Source: Pseudomonas sp. TH15
Lineage (GTDB): Bacteria > Pseudomonadota > Gammaproteobacteria > Pseudomonadales > Pseudomonadaceae
Reading direction: 5' to 3'
Length of the DNA stretch: 64,000 nt
NCBI RefSeq assembly: GCF_016651105.1
Contig: NZ_JAEKEL010000002.1
Coordinates: forward strand, 62,001 to 126,000
In this document: one piece after another, positions 23,824-30,620 of the stretch
Numbering within the stretch: the stretch's first letter is position 1
How the letters are laid out: each line of letters starts with the position of its first letter
Notes under the pieces: generated by a model
Told to the model about the DNA's origin: nothing
What the model saw: the letters and a program-made list of their open reading frames with translations, nothing else
Databases searched by the model: none
Position numbers and translations under genes: made by a program

Positions 23824-24777
23824 TTAAACGTTTCGTCGATCGATAAAACCAAGCGCCCGATACAAGGCCTCGATGCGCGGCAATTCACATCCCGCCGCTT
23901 TCGCCGCCGCCAGGGGCCGAGCGTAGATCGCTTCCAGCTCCAGCGGTCGTTTGTGCTGGAAATCGTGGTACATGCTCGGCCAATAGTCGGGCATTTTTTC
24001 GGTCACCATAAACAGGTGATCGGCATACCCGGCCGGGATGTCGTGACCGCAGGCGATTGCGCCCCGAACCACTTCGGCCATCAACGCCTTGATCAGTTCC
24101 CGACTGTCGGCGTCGGCCATCAGCGGTGTAGTGCTCGCCCCAAGCAGCACCGACAGACCGTTGTAAGGGATATTCCAGACCAGTTTTTGCCAGCGCGCCT
24201 GATGCAGGTTCGGCATGCCCTGAGAGTCGATGCCAGCCGAGCGGAACAATCCTGCGCCCTCTTCGACGATTGCCTGGCGGGCCTGCTCATCACCGGCCGG
24301 GCCGCTGTGATAACCGACATTCACCGCGCCGAGGGCCTGATGGGTAATCTGCCCCGGCCCGTCCCGATGCACGCAGATCAGGCATAAACCGCCCAATACA
24401 TGCAGGGAGTCGGGGAGCAGTTCACGCAGGCTGTCCTCGACGTCCAGACCGTTTTGCAACACCAGCACTTTCGCGTCGGGTTTGCCTGCCTGGACAATCG
24501 CCGGGGCGAGGCCGGCGGTGCTGGTGGTCTTGGCGCCGACAAGAAGCCAGTCGCACGGCGGCATGTCTTCGGCCGCGGAATAGGCCTGCACCGGATCGAG
24601 AGTCAGCTTGCCGTGCACCGCGCTGTCCACCTGCAAACCACGCTCGGCAACGGCAGAGAATTCGCTGCGCAACAGAAAGTGCACATCGAATCCGGCCCGC
24701 GCCAGCATCAAACCGTAGAACCCGCCGATGGCCCCAGTACCGATAATCCCCACCACCGGTTTGTTGATTGTCCCCAT
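23824..24777 (-). CDS. Ketopantoate reductase family protein (PanE/ApbA-like)
   Basis: The 317-residue NADPH-dependent reductase has an N-terminal Rossmann motif GIIGTGAIGGFYGLMLARAG. The ApbA C-terminal domain has the catalytic Lys in RWQKLVWNIPYNGLSVLLG near residue 195. It could reduce 2-dehydropantoate to pantoate in the CoA pathway, but paralogues of PanE are common in Pseudomonas, so the substrate is uncertain. The gene starts directly after the thioredoxin-like gene stop (1-bp spacing), so the two form an operon. Confidence 0.85.
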   Translation of the reverse strand: MGTINKPVVGIIGTGAIGGFYGLMLARAGFDVHFLLRSEFSAVAERGLQVDSAVHGKLTLDPVQAYSAAEDMPPCDWLLVGAKTTSTAGLAPAIVQAGKPDAKVLVLQNGLDVEDSLRELLPDSLHVLGGLCLICVHRDGPGQITHQALGAVNVGYHSGPAGDEQARQAIVEEGAGLFRSAGIDSQGMPNLHQARWQKLVWNIPYNGLSVLLGASTTPLMADADSRELIKALMAEVVRGAIACGHDIPAGYADHLFMVTEKMPDYWPSMYHDFQHKRPLELEAIYARPLAAAKAAGCELPRIEALYRALGFIDRRNV

Positions 24778-25164
24778 TTATGGCAACTCCTCTGCAATTC
24801 GATCCAGTGCCTGGGCCAGTGCCGCATTCAGCGCATCAGCAGCCAGGCGCGTGTGCAATGCCCCAAAGAACTCACCGTCGCGCACCACAAACAGCGCCGG
24901 CAAATGAAAGACCTCATAACGTTCCACCAACCCGCCATTGTTGCCGGCGTCGATCCAGCACAACTGATCGACCACCAGATCAAGCCTTGGCAATTGCTCG
25001 CGGGCAAAACGGCAACTGGCGCAGCCGACGCTGGTGAAAATCACCAGTGAAGTACCGCTCATCGCCAGCAGCCGTTGGTCGGCGTCGAAATCGGTCAGTT
25101 CCGATTCGAACACTATACTGGGGGAAACAATGTCAAATGGGCGACACAGGGAGTCCGTGTTCAT
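24778..25164 (-). CDS. Thioredoxin-family protein
   Basis: The 128-residue protein has a thioredoxin fold with the redox-active CASC motif in VIFTSVGCASCRFAREQLP near residue 48 and a cis-Pro segment HLPALFVVRDGEFFG near residue 87. No signal peptide is evident, so it is cytosolic. It is followed without a gap by the ketopantoate-reductase-like gene. Its ATG overlaps the start codon of the divergent PilZ gene within CATG, so the promoters of each lie inside the other gene. Confidence 0.82.
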   Translation of the reverse strand: MNTDSLCRPFDIVSPSIVFESELTDFDADQRLLAMSGTSLVIFTSVGCASCRFAREQLPRLDLVVDQLCWIDAGNNGGLVERYEVFHLPALFVVRDGEFFGALHTRLAADALNAALAQALDRIAEELP

Positions 25165-25606
25165 GGGACGTTTTCTTCCTCATCCTGACGATGTGCCCGT
25201 GGAGCTGACGCTACTCAAACATGAGTGCATTTCACGGCAACGGCTGCACACTATCAGCCTCGGCGGCATGGCTTGCAATTACCACCGCGCCTGGCGCCAC
25301 GGCACGGCGCTGGAAGTTCGCATGCCGACCTTGAACCCCGACTTGCGTTACCTAGGCTATGTAGCCTGGTGCCTGCGACGAAAGCGCGGCTATCTGGTGG
25401 GCATTGCCTTTGTTGACGAGCAGATGCTGTTCAGTGCCCGGATGGGCGAACAGGCATGCCAGATCGAACGCTATTGCCGCCTGCACGAGGTGCAGGAGGA
25501 CTTGCAGGATATTCAAGCGCTGGCCCTCGAATGGGTCCAGCAGCATGCCGACGAGTTCTCCCACGACACGGTTCGCAAGGCTTTTGCACAGCCTGTGCTG
25601 GATTAG
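25163..25606 (+). CDS. PilZ-domain protein, possible c-di-GMP binder
   Basis: The 147-residue protein begins MGRFLPHPDDVPVELTLL and has a PilZ-like barrel with the second motif HTISLGGMAC in place of the canonical (D/N)xSxxG. A clear RxxxR motif is not visible before it, so c-di-GMP binding is doubtful. A helical C-terminal tail contains EVQEDLQDIQALALEWVQQH. The start overlaps that of the divergent thioredoxin-like gene by 2 bp. Confidence 0.75.
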   Translation: MGRFLPHPDDVPVELTLLKHECISRQRLHTISLGGMACNYHRAWRHGTALEVRMPTLNPDLRYLGYVAWCLRRKRGYLVGIAFVDEQMLFSARMGEQACQIERYCRLHEVQEDLQDIQALALEWVQQHADEFSHDTVRKAFAQPVLD

Positions 25607-25767
25607 GTCCACGCGCAAACTAACTGAGAATGCCCCCTAAACCAGTGTTTGCCCATTGTCGAGCCACGGTGTAACGCGCTAAGGTTCCGCTCCCGACGCG
25701 CTTAATTTGCTGTGCTCCGCCGCGCGGGTTCGCTGGCGGCCGGCACCCGTGACCTGACGAGTAAACG

Positions 25768-26844
25768 ATGGCTGATTTACCGATCAACGACCTAAACGTC
25801 GCTTCCAACGAGACGCTGATCACCCCTGATCAGCTCAAGCGTGATATCCCTCTGAGCGACGCTGCCCTGCGCACCGTGACCAAAGGCCGCGAAGTCATTC
25901 GCAACATTCTTGATGGCACCGACCACCGCTTGTTCGTTGTGATCGGGCCTTGCTCGATCCACGACATCAAGGCTGCCCACGAATACGCCGAGCGCCTGAA
26001 AACACTGGCCGCCGAAGTGTCCGATACCTTGTATCTGGTCATGCGCGTGTATTTCGAGAAGCCACGGACCACCGTTGGCTGGAAAGGTCTGATCAACGAT
26101 CCGTACCTGGACGACTCGTTCAAGATTCAGGACGGTTTGCACATCGGTCGCAAATTGCTGCTGGACCTGGCCGAGATGGGTCTGCCGACCGCGACCGAAG
26201 CCCTCGACCCGATCTCCCCGCAATATTTGCAGGACCTGATCAGTTGGTCGGCCATTGGCGCGCGCACCACCGAATCCCAGACTCACCGTGAAATGGCCTC
26301 CGGCCTGTCCTCGGCAGTCGGCTTCAAGAACGGCACCGACGGCGGCCTGACCGTGGCGATCAACGCCCTGCAGTCGGTTTCCAGCCCGCACCGTTTCCTG
26401 GGCATCAACCAGGAAGGTGGCGTTTCGATCGTCACCACCAAGGGCAACGCCTACGGTCACGTGGTATTGCGCGGTGGCAACGGCAAGCCGAACTACGATT
26501 CGGTCAGCGTCGCACTGTGCGAGCAAGCGCTGAACAAAGCCAAGATCAAGCCAAACATCATGGTTGATTGCAGCCACGCCAACTCCAACAAGGACCCGGC
26601 CCTGCAACCACTGGTGATGGAGAACGTCGCCAACCAGATCCTCGAAGGCAACCAGTCGATCATCGGCCTGATGGTCGAGAGTCACCTGAACTGGGGCTGC
26701 CAGGCGATCCCGAAAGACCTCGCCGATCTGCAATATGGCGTATCGATCACCGATGCCTGCATCGACTGGTCTGCCACCGAAAACACCTTGCGCAGCATGC
26801 ATGCCAAGCTCAAGGACGTGCTGCCGAAACGCGATCGCAGCTGA
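25768..26844 (+). CDS. Class I 3-deoxy-7-phosphoheptulonate synthase
   Basis: The 358-residue AroF/AroG/AroH-type enzyme makes DAHP at the entry to aromatic amino acid synthesis. Active-site segments are VIGPCSIHD near residue 58, RVYFEKPRTTVGWKG near 95, GFKNGTDGG near 180 and DCSHANSNKD near 265. Full-length N-terminal extension for allosteric control is present; which amino acid inhibits it cannot be told with certainty. It ends in a strong terminator. No leader-peptide attenuator was recognised upstream. Confidence 0.95.
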   Translation: MADLPINDLNVASNETLITPDQLKRDIPLSDAALRTVTKGREVIRNILDGTDHRLFVVIGPCSIHDIKAAHEYAERLKTLAAEVSDTLYLVMRVYFEKPRTTVGWKGLINDPYLDDSFKIQDGLHIGRKLLLDLAEMGLPTATEALDPISPQYLQDLISWSAIGARTTESQTHREMASGLSSAVGFKNGTDGGLTVAINALQSVSSPHRFLGINQEGGVSIVTTKGNAYGHVVLRGGNGKPNYDSVSVALCEQALNKAKIKPNIMVDCSHANSNKDPALQPLVMENVANQILEGNQSIIGLMVESHLNWGCQAIPKDLADLQYGVSITDACIDWSATENTLRSMHAKLKDVLPKRDRS

Positions 26845-26867
26845 TCGCCGTTTTCTGCGCACACAAA

Positions 26868-26896
26868 AACGCCGGGCTAAACCCGGCGTTTTTTTA
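26868..26896. terminator. Rho-independent terminator of class I DAHP synthase
   Basis: AACGCCGGG (26868-26876) pairs with CCCGGCGTT (26882-26890) and is followed by a T-tract, with an A-tract on the other side. It can also serve the convergent acetyltransferase gene. Confidence 0.92.
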
Positions 26897-26906
26897 TGCG
26901 TTGTGT

Positions 26907-27194
26907 TTACTGGCTCAGCTTGGCAGCGTGCCGCTGGTGACGCTCCATGTAGCGCTCCACGTAGGAGCACGATGGAATGACTGTGTAACCCATTTCCTCG
27001 GCGTACTGCAGCGCCTGCTCGGTCAATGCCGCCGCAATGCCGCGGCCACGCAAGGCGTTGGGCACGAAAGTGCGATAGATATCCAGGGTCTGTTTCCCCA
27101 GATCCATATAGGTCAGGTAGGCACGATGACCGTCCACATTGGTCTCGAACTGATGACCAGCCTGGTCATGGTGGATGGACAACGCCTCGCTCAT
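26907..27194 (-). CDS. Small GNAT-family N-acetyltransferase (YjdJ-like)
   Basis: The 95-residue protein matches the short Gcn5-related acetyltransferases of COG2388. FETNVDGHRAYLTYMDLG forms the N-terminal strands, FVPNALRGRGIAAALTEQAL is the acetyl-CoA pyrophosphate loop (R/QxxGxG/A) and YVERYMERH ends it. The ATG at 27194 is preceded by GAGGAG; the frame extends upstream without a comparable site. Substrate unknown. Confidence 0.85.
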   Translation of the reverse strand: MSEALSIHHDQAGHQFETNVDGHRAYLTYMDLGKQTLDIYRTFVPNALRGRGIAAALTEQALQYAEEMGYTVIPSCSYVERYMERHQRHAAKLSQ

Positions 27195-27488
27195 CACTAC
27201 TCCTCGCGGGTCTTGGATTCTGACCCCTACCTTACCGATGTTTTTCCGGCGAAGGAACATCTACGCCACCCTGTGCCTGAATGGACACCGAGAAGAGCTG
27301 CACCTATCTCGCGCAACCGGGCACGTATCAAATAGTAGGCACCATTGGCAGAAATGCTCAAGGTGCGCTCGTCATCACGTTGGGGGCGGCAGGTACGGCT
27401 CCGGGTTACGCAGGGACGGCTCGACCGAGGATCTTCCCCGGGTCGAAAGCCTGAACATTGCCGGATGTTGAGACTTAAGACGAGCGCC

Positions 27489-27588
27489 CTTTGTTAAAGT
27501 CACCTCAACATGCAGAAAGATATGAGAGGCGCTGCGCAAAATCCGAACAAAAGTGTAGACGACAGCATGTAGACAGACTTTAACAAAG
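27489..27588. repeat. 13-bp inverted repeat spanning 100 bp upstream of oprI
   Basis: CTTTGTTAAAGTC (27489-27501) and GACTTTAACAAAG (27576-27588) are exact reverse complements 74 bp apart. ACATGC/GCATGT adjacent inside the arms extends the symmetry imperfectly. Function unknown: paired operator half-sites, RNA hairpin or element ends. Confidence 0.6.
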
Positions 27589-27685
27589 ACTGAAAATACC
27601 GCCTTTTTGATCGGGAACTTTTTGCGCACGGCTCGCTCAGCTCGGGCTTTCTAGCTGGATATTTTTTATCCAGTGCAGTTAAAAG

Positions 27686-27714
27686 TTGCTCGAAAAAGAA
27701 TCAACGCCTACAAT
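27686..27714 (+). promoter_or_regulatory. Candidate sigma-70 promoter of oprI
   Basis: TTGCTC (27686-27691) and TACAAT (27709-27714) are separated by 17 bp. The predicted leader is about 115 nt and reaches the AAGGGGA ribosome site before the oprI ATG. Confidence 0.5.
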
Positions 27715-27835
27715 TTTTTTTGCTTCTTGCTTTACGTCAGTTTACTTACGACAAGTAATGGGTAGTATGTACGCCGGCTATTTCCTCACTCTGAGGAGAC
27801 AGCTACTTAATAGAAAGTCCTTGAAGGGGAACACG

Positions 27836-28087
27836 ATGAACAACGTTCTGAAATTCTCTGCTCTGGCTCTGGCCGCAGTTCTGGCTACCGGTTGCAGCAG
27901 CGTATCGAAAGAAACCGAAGCACGTCTGACCGCTACTGAAGACGCAGCTGCTCGCTCCCAGGCTCGTGCAGACGAAGCTTACCGTAAAGCTGATGAAGCT
28001 CTGGCTGCTGCTCAAAAAGCACAACAGACTGCTGACGAAGCTAACGAGCGTGCTCTGCGCATGCTGGACAAAGCTAGCCGCAAGTAA
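27836..28087 (+). CDS. oprI: Major outer-membrane lipoprotein OprI
   Basis: The 83-residue protein is the Pseudomonas counterpart of Lpp. It has a signal peptide with lipobox ATGC (Cys20) and a long alpha-helical coiled coil rich in Ala heptads (ATEDAAARSQARADEAYRKA). A C-terminal RMLDKASRK with terminal Lys can be linked to peptidoglycan. It anchors the outer membrane to the cell wall. Strong expression is expected from the AAGGGGA site and a good terminator. The neighbouring L,D-transpeptidase, convergent, could be the enzyme forming this link (inference). Confidence 0.96.
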   Translation: MNNVLKFSALALAAVLATGCSSVSKETEARLTATEDAAARSQARADEAYRKADEALAAAQKAQQTADEANERALRMLDKASRK

Positions 28088-28108
28088 TAATCCTTCGGGG
28101 TTGTTATC

Positions 28109-28140
28109 AAGCCGATCCATTTATGGGTCGGCTTTTTTTA
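28109..28140 (+). terminator. Rho-independent terminator of oprI
   Basis: AAGCCGATCCAT (28109-28120) pairs imperfectly with ATGGGTCGGCTT (28123 on) and is followed by seven T. Confidence 0.9.
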
Positions 28141-28163
28141 TGCCTGGCGTTTAGTCCCAGGCA

Positions 28164-28205
28164 TAAAAAAACCCGCCGACACAGCCTGCGTCGGCGGGTT
28201 CTTTT
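28164..28205 (-). terminator. Rho-independent terminator of the L,D-transpeptidase gene
   Basis: AACCCGCCGAC (28170-28180) pairs with GTCGGCGGGTT (28190-28200); an A-tract on the left reads as the U-tract for the minus-strand gene. A further small hairpin TGCCTGG/CCAGGCA lies at 28141-28163. Confidence 0.88.
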
Positions 28206-28211
28206 CAGCGT

Positions 28212-29201
28212 TTACTGCTGCAGGTCGATCGGCGCACTCGACGCCATCGGTGCAGAAGTATTCGGCACGGCAATCTCTACCGGCATGCCATCTTCGGCAG
28301 CAACCACGTCACGCACCACATCCCAGTTCATGCGCAGGTTGTTGGTGATGTCTTCACGCTTGAGCATCGCGTTGATCACGGCGGTGTGCTTGTCGACCAC
28401 CGACGGGTTGCCGTTGTCGTCCAGCGGCGTATGCGCCTCCAGATAAACCTTGCCGCCACTCATGCCGAACTTGTACGGGTCGTTGATGATCCGCACCGAC
28501 GTACCGACCGGCACCATGCCCGCCATTTCCAGCACGTTGTTGTTGAACATGCGGAAGCAGCCGTGGCTGGTGCGCATGCCGATACCGAATTTTTTGTTCG
28601 AGCCATGAATCAGGTAGCCCGGCGTGCCGAGGCTGAACTTGAACGGCCCCAGCGGGTTATCAGGGCCGGCCGGCACCACATTCGGCAACGGGTCACCATC
28701 AGCGGCGTGCTCGGCCTTGATCGACGCTGGGGGGGTCCAGGTCGGGTTAGGCGTTTTGGCGGTGATGGTGGTGTGAGCGATTGGCGAACCCCAGCCTTCA
28801 CGACCGATACCCAGCGGGAAGGTGTACACCACGTTCCGGCCTTTCGGGTAGTAGTAGAGACGGTATTCAGCCAGGTTGATCACAATGCCTTCACGCGGAC
28901 CCGGCGGCAGGATGAAGCGGGTCGGCAGAATGATTTCGGTGCCGGCGCCCGGCAGCCAGGCATCGACGCCCGGGTTGGCCGCGACCATTTCCGAATAGCC
29001 CAGATCGTAAGTGGTACCAAGGTCGGCGAAGGTATCTTCGTACTTGGCCTTGATCACTTGCACCTGACCGATGATGTCTTCACCAGGGGGTGGTAGAGGC
29101 AGCTCCAATGCTGAAACAGGACCGGCCACACAGAGGGCAGCAAGGGTCAAGCAGCGGGTGACGGCGGGAAAGCGCGGCAACATCCGGAAAATCCTTCGCA
29201 T
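28212..29201 (-). CDS. L,D-transpeptidase (ErfK/YbiS family) with LysM domain
   Basis: This 329-residue periplasmic enzyme has a signal peptide (MRRIFRMLPRF to about residue 32) and a LysM-like peptidoglycan-binding region with YDLGYSEMVAANPGVDAWLPG. The YkuD catalytic domain carries HGSNKKFGIGMRTSHGCFRM. Cys in SHGCFRM is the nucleophile and the His residues complete the site. Such enzymes make 3-3 crosslinks or attach Lpp-type lipoproteins to the wall. Its position beside oprI suggests the latter. It is convergent with oprI through back-to-back terminators. Confidence 0.92.
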   Translation of the reverse strand: MRRIFRMLPRFPAVTRCLTLAALCVAGPVSALELPLPPPGEDIIGQVQVIKAKYEDTFADLGTTYDLGYSEMVAANPGVDAWLPGAGTEIILPTRFILPPGPREGIVINLAEYRLYYYPKGRNVVYTFPLGIGREGWGSPIAHTTITAKTPNPTWTPPASIKAEHAADGDPLPNVVPAGPDNPLGPFKFSLGTPGYLIHGSNKKFGIGMRTSHGCFRMFNNNVLEMAGMVPVGTSVRIINDPYKFGMSGGKVYLEAHTPLDDNGNPSVVDKHTAVINAMLKREDITNNLRMNWDVVRDVVAAEDGMPVEIAVPNTSAPMASSAPIDLQQ

Positions 29202-29292
29202 GAACGACTAGAGGTATAAGACGGCGATTGTACACCGCACTTTGAAATTTCGGGGAGACCACCCTGCAGCAGGCGATGCAAGGTGCTTTGGG

Positions 29293-29380
29293 TGGGAGCG
29301 AGCCTGCTCGCGAATGCGGTGTGTCAGTCGCCAGACGTATTGACTGACACGACCCCTTCGCGAGCAAGCTCGGCTCCTAC
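29293..29380. repeat. REP-like inverted pair
   Basis: A TGGGAGCGAGC...CTCGCGAA arm (29293-29314) faces an imperfect reverse complement at 29357-29380. An inner perfect hairpin GTGTCAGTC/GACTGACAC spans 29321-29350. It lies between the L,D-transpeptidase start and the next gene's 3' end. Confidence 0.75.
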
Positions 29381-29384
29381 AAGA

Positions 29385-29678
29385 TCAAAGCTCGAAACGC
29401 AGTTCCGGCCAGATCGGCGAGGTGCCGCGTTTTTGCGACTCGAGGATGGCCCGGCACAACGAGCACAAACGCTGATCCTGAAAGACCCTGCGATCCACGC
29501 TCGACCAGCGTGGTTGCGCCGGCAGCAAGCTGCCGCAGAGGGTCCGGTCTGCCGAGCCGCCGAGTTCCAGCTGACGGGTCACCAGATGCACCCGCACTTC
29601 CTGGCAGGCGAACAGATCCAGCTGCTCGTCAGGCTCGATCAGTTGGTAGGCAAAAAGGGACCAGGCGGGACGCGACAT
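29385..29678 (-). CDS. Conserved hypothetical protein with C-terminal cysteine pairs
   Basis: The 97-residue protein starts MSRPAWSLFAYQLIEPDEQL; the ATG at 29678 is preferred, though the frame is open 15 codons further. It has three cysteines in its second half (TLCGSLL and RLCSLCRAILE), including a CxxC that might bind metal. No domain is recognised. In the order I recall from P. aeruginosa, a small hypothetical stands between the transpeptidase gene and tesA, so this gene marks the ancestral left neighbour of tesA. The Hxs cassette now separates them. Confidence 0.65.
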   Translation of the reverse strand: MSRPAWSLFAYQLIEPDEQLDLFACQEVRVHLVTRQLELGGSADRTLCGSLLPAQPRWSSVDRRVFQDQRLCSLCRAILESQKRGTSPIWPELRFEL

Positions 29679-29733
29679 CGGGGGCTCCAAATCGGGGCGC
29701 CACCTTAGCCGAAACACCGCCACTAGAAAAGCG

Positions 29734-29877
29734 TCAAAGCAGCGGTTTCAGTGTCGGCCAGACATTTTCCAGCAACTGGCCCTGAGCCCCTGCCGCCGGG
29801 TGCAGGCCATCGGCTTGCATCAGCTCCGGATGACCGCCGATTCCTTCGAGAAAAAACGGCACCAGCGGGATCTTTTT
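29734..29877 (-). pseudogene. Orphan 3' fragment of tesA (left copy of the 144-bp direct repeat)
   Basis: This segment encodes the last 47 residues and stop codon of TesA, including the DGLHP block, but has no 5' part. It differs from the right copy (33246-33389) at one position, C at 29750 against T at 33262, a synonymous Leu codon change (CTG versus CTA). It marks the displaced end of the target gene. Confidence 0.92.
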
Positions 29878-29964
29878 GACCAACGTTTGAGCTTAGAAAA
29901 TCAGGGAGCCCGATACGTTTGTCGGATTTCGACGGAAGAACCATAAGGTCACGCTAATTCCATA

Positions 29965-29992
29965 TTGACATCACCTTGTATGCACATAGACT
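29965..29992 (+). promoter_or_regulatory. Candidate sigma-70 promoter of the hxs operon
   Basis: A perfect TTGACA (29965-29970) and TAGACT (29987-29992) are separated by 16 bp, about 40 bp upstream of the hxsA start. No operator symmetry was recognised, so expression may be constitutive. Confidence 0.6.
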
Positions 29993-30031
29993 CTCCTCGA
30001 GTAACCCCAACTCTGATAAGGAAATCCCATT

Positions 30032-30316
30032 ATGAAAAACCGTTCCTTTTTGGTTCCTATGGCTACCTTGGCCGCGGCTGTTGCCACTGAACAGGCTTCA
30101 GCGTCGGCACCTCACGAGATCGTAGAAACCACCATCGACCAAACAATCTCAATTCAAACGCCTCCTCCGAATGAAAACCTTTCGGTACGCAGCGGCAATG
30201 ATCTATTCGAGTTCGTGTTAAAACGCGGTGACCAAGGTCAATTCATGGCCTATCACAGCTCCCATAGCTCCCACTCATCTCACAGCTCCCACAGCTCCCA
30301 TCATTCGGGCTCCTGA
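30032..30316 (+). CDS. hxsA: His-Xaa-Ser repeat precursor peptide HxsA
   Basis: The 94-residue product is the likely substrate of the two radical SAM enzymes downstream. It starts MKNRSFLVPMATLAAAVATE, a signal-peptide-like region ending ASASA near residue 26. A middle region follows (about 27-73, with DLFEFVLKRGDQGQF). The C-terminus has five exact HSS repeats at residues 75-89 and then HHSGS. The region before the repeats probably acts as leader and export signal, and the HSS tract as the modified core. Ribosome site AAGGA is 9 bases from the ATG. The overall form matches the HxsA family; the mature product is unknown. Confidence 0.85.
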   Translation: MKNRSFLVPMATLAAAVATEQASASAPHEIVETTIDQTISIQTPPPNENLSVRSGNDLFEFVLKRGDQGQFMAYHSSHSSHSSHSSHSSHHSGS

Positions 30317-30317
30317 C

Positions 30318-30620
30318 ATGGGACGTGAGGTGACGCTCGTATATGACGAGCAGCTTTACGAAGCACAAGTGCTGCAAAAAGCTGCTTATCGGGCAATGAA
30401 CTCGCTGACGGTTGATATTACGTGCGCTGACGGAAAATTCAGCTGCGTTTTGTCCTCAAATATCGGCGTCGAAGAGCCTTCATTTCTACTCGCTGTTCAA
30501 GAATTCAAGAAGGACGTGATCGACTACCAACTGCGCCACCAGTTGAATGCTGAAACGTTGCCCATCAAAAATCTGATCCTTGGACTGGCCTTCTCGAAAA
30601 CCGGACTGATCAGTGAGTAA
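30318..30620 (+). CDS. hxsD: His-Xaa-Ser system protein HxsD
   Basis: The 100-residue protein carries the HxsD-type C-terminal signature: DYQLR at 69-73 and IKNLILGLAFSKTG at 83-96. The N-terminal half is beta-rich (EVTLVYDEQLYEAQVLQKAA). It may be a precursor-binding partner of the maturases, by analogy with other small RiPP recognition proteins; this role is inferred. The ATG at 30318 lies 1 base after the hxsA stop and has no strong ribosome site, so it is probably translated by coupling. Its end overlaps hxsB by 8 bp. Confidence 0.82.
   Translation: MGREVTLVYDEQLYEAQVLQKAAYRAMNSLTVDITCADGKFSCVLSSNIGVEEPSFLLAVQEFKKDVIDYQLRHQLNAETLPIKNLILGLAFSKTGLISE

Larger units (their letters stand above)
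27195..27835. other. Long intergenic region upstream of oprI
   Basis: This 641-bp region holds the oprI promoter (27686-27714) and a 13-bp inverted repeat at 27489-27588. No convincing protein gene or known RNA was recognised. The part from 27500 on is clearly AT-richer than the surroundings. An unannotated small RNA is possible but not shown. Confidence 0.5.

Noticed and set aside
25792..26970. A minus-strand frame opposite the class I DAHP synthase
   Set aside because: It crosses a strong terminator and overlaps a clear gene in another direction.
27375..27629. Minus-strand 84-codon frame in the oprI upstream region
   Set aside because: No ribosome site, no family resemblance and unusual amino-acid composition; likely chance.
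29723..29944. A short minus-strand frame at the left edge of the Hxs cassette
   Set aside because: It reads the orphan tesA tail in the wrong frame; the segment is explained as a gene remnant.
30257..30316. Short tandem DNA repeats as a CRISPR array
   Set aside because: The repeats are 9-bp codon triplets coding HSS within hxsA, without spacers.
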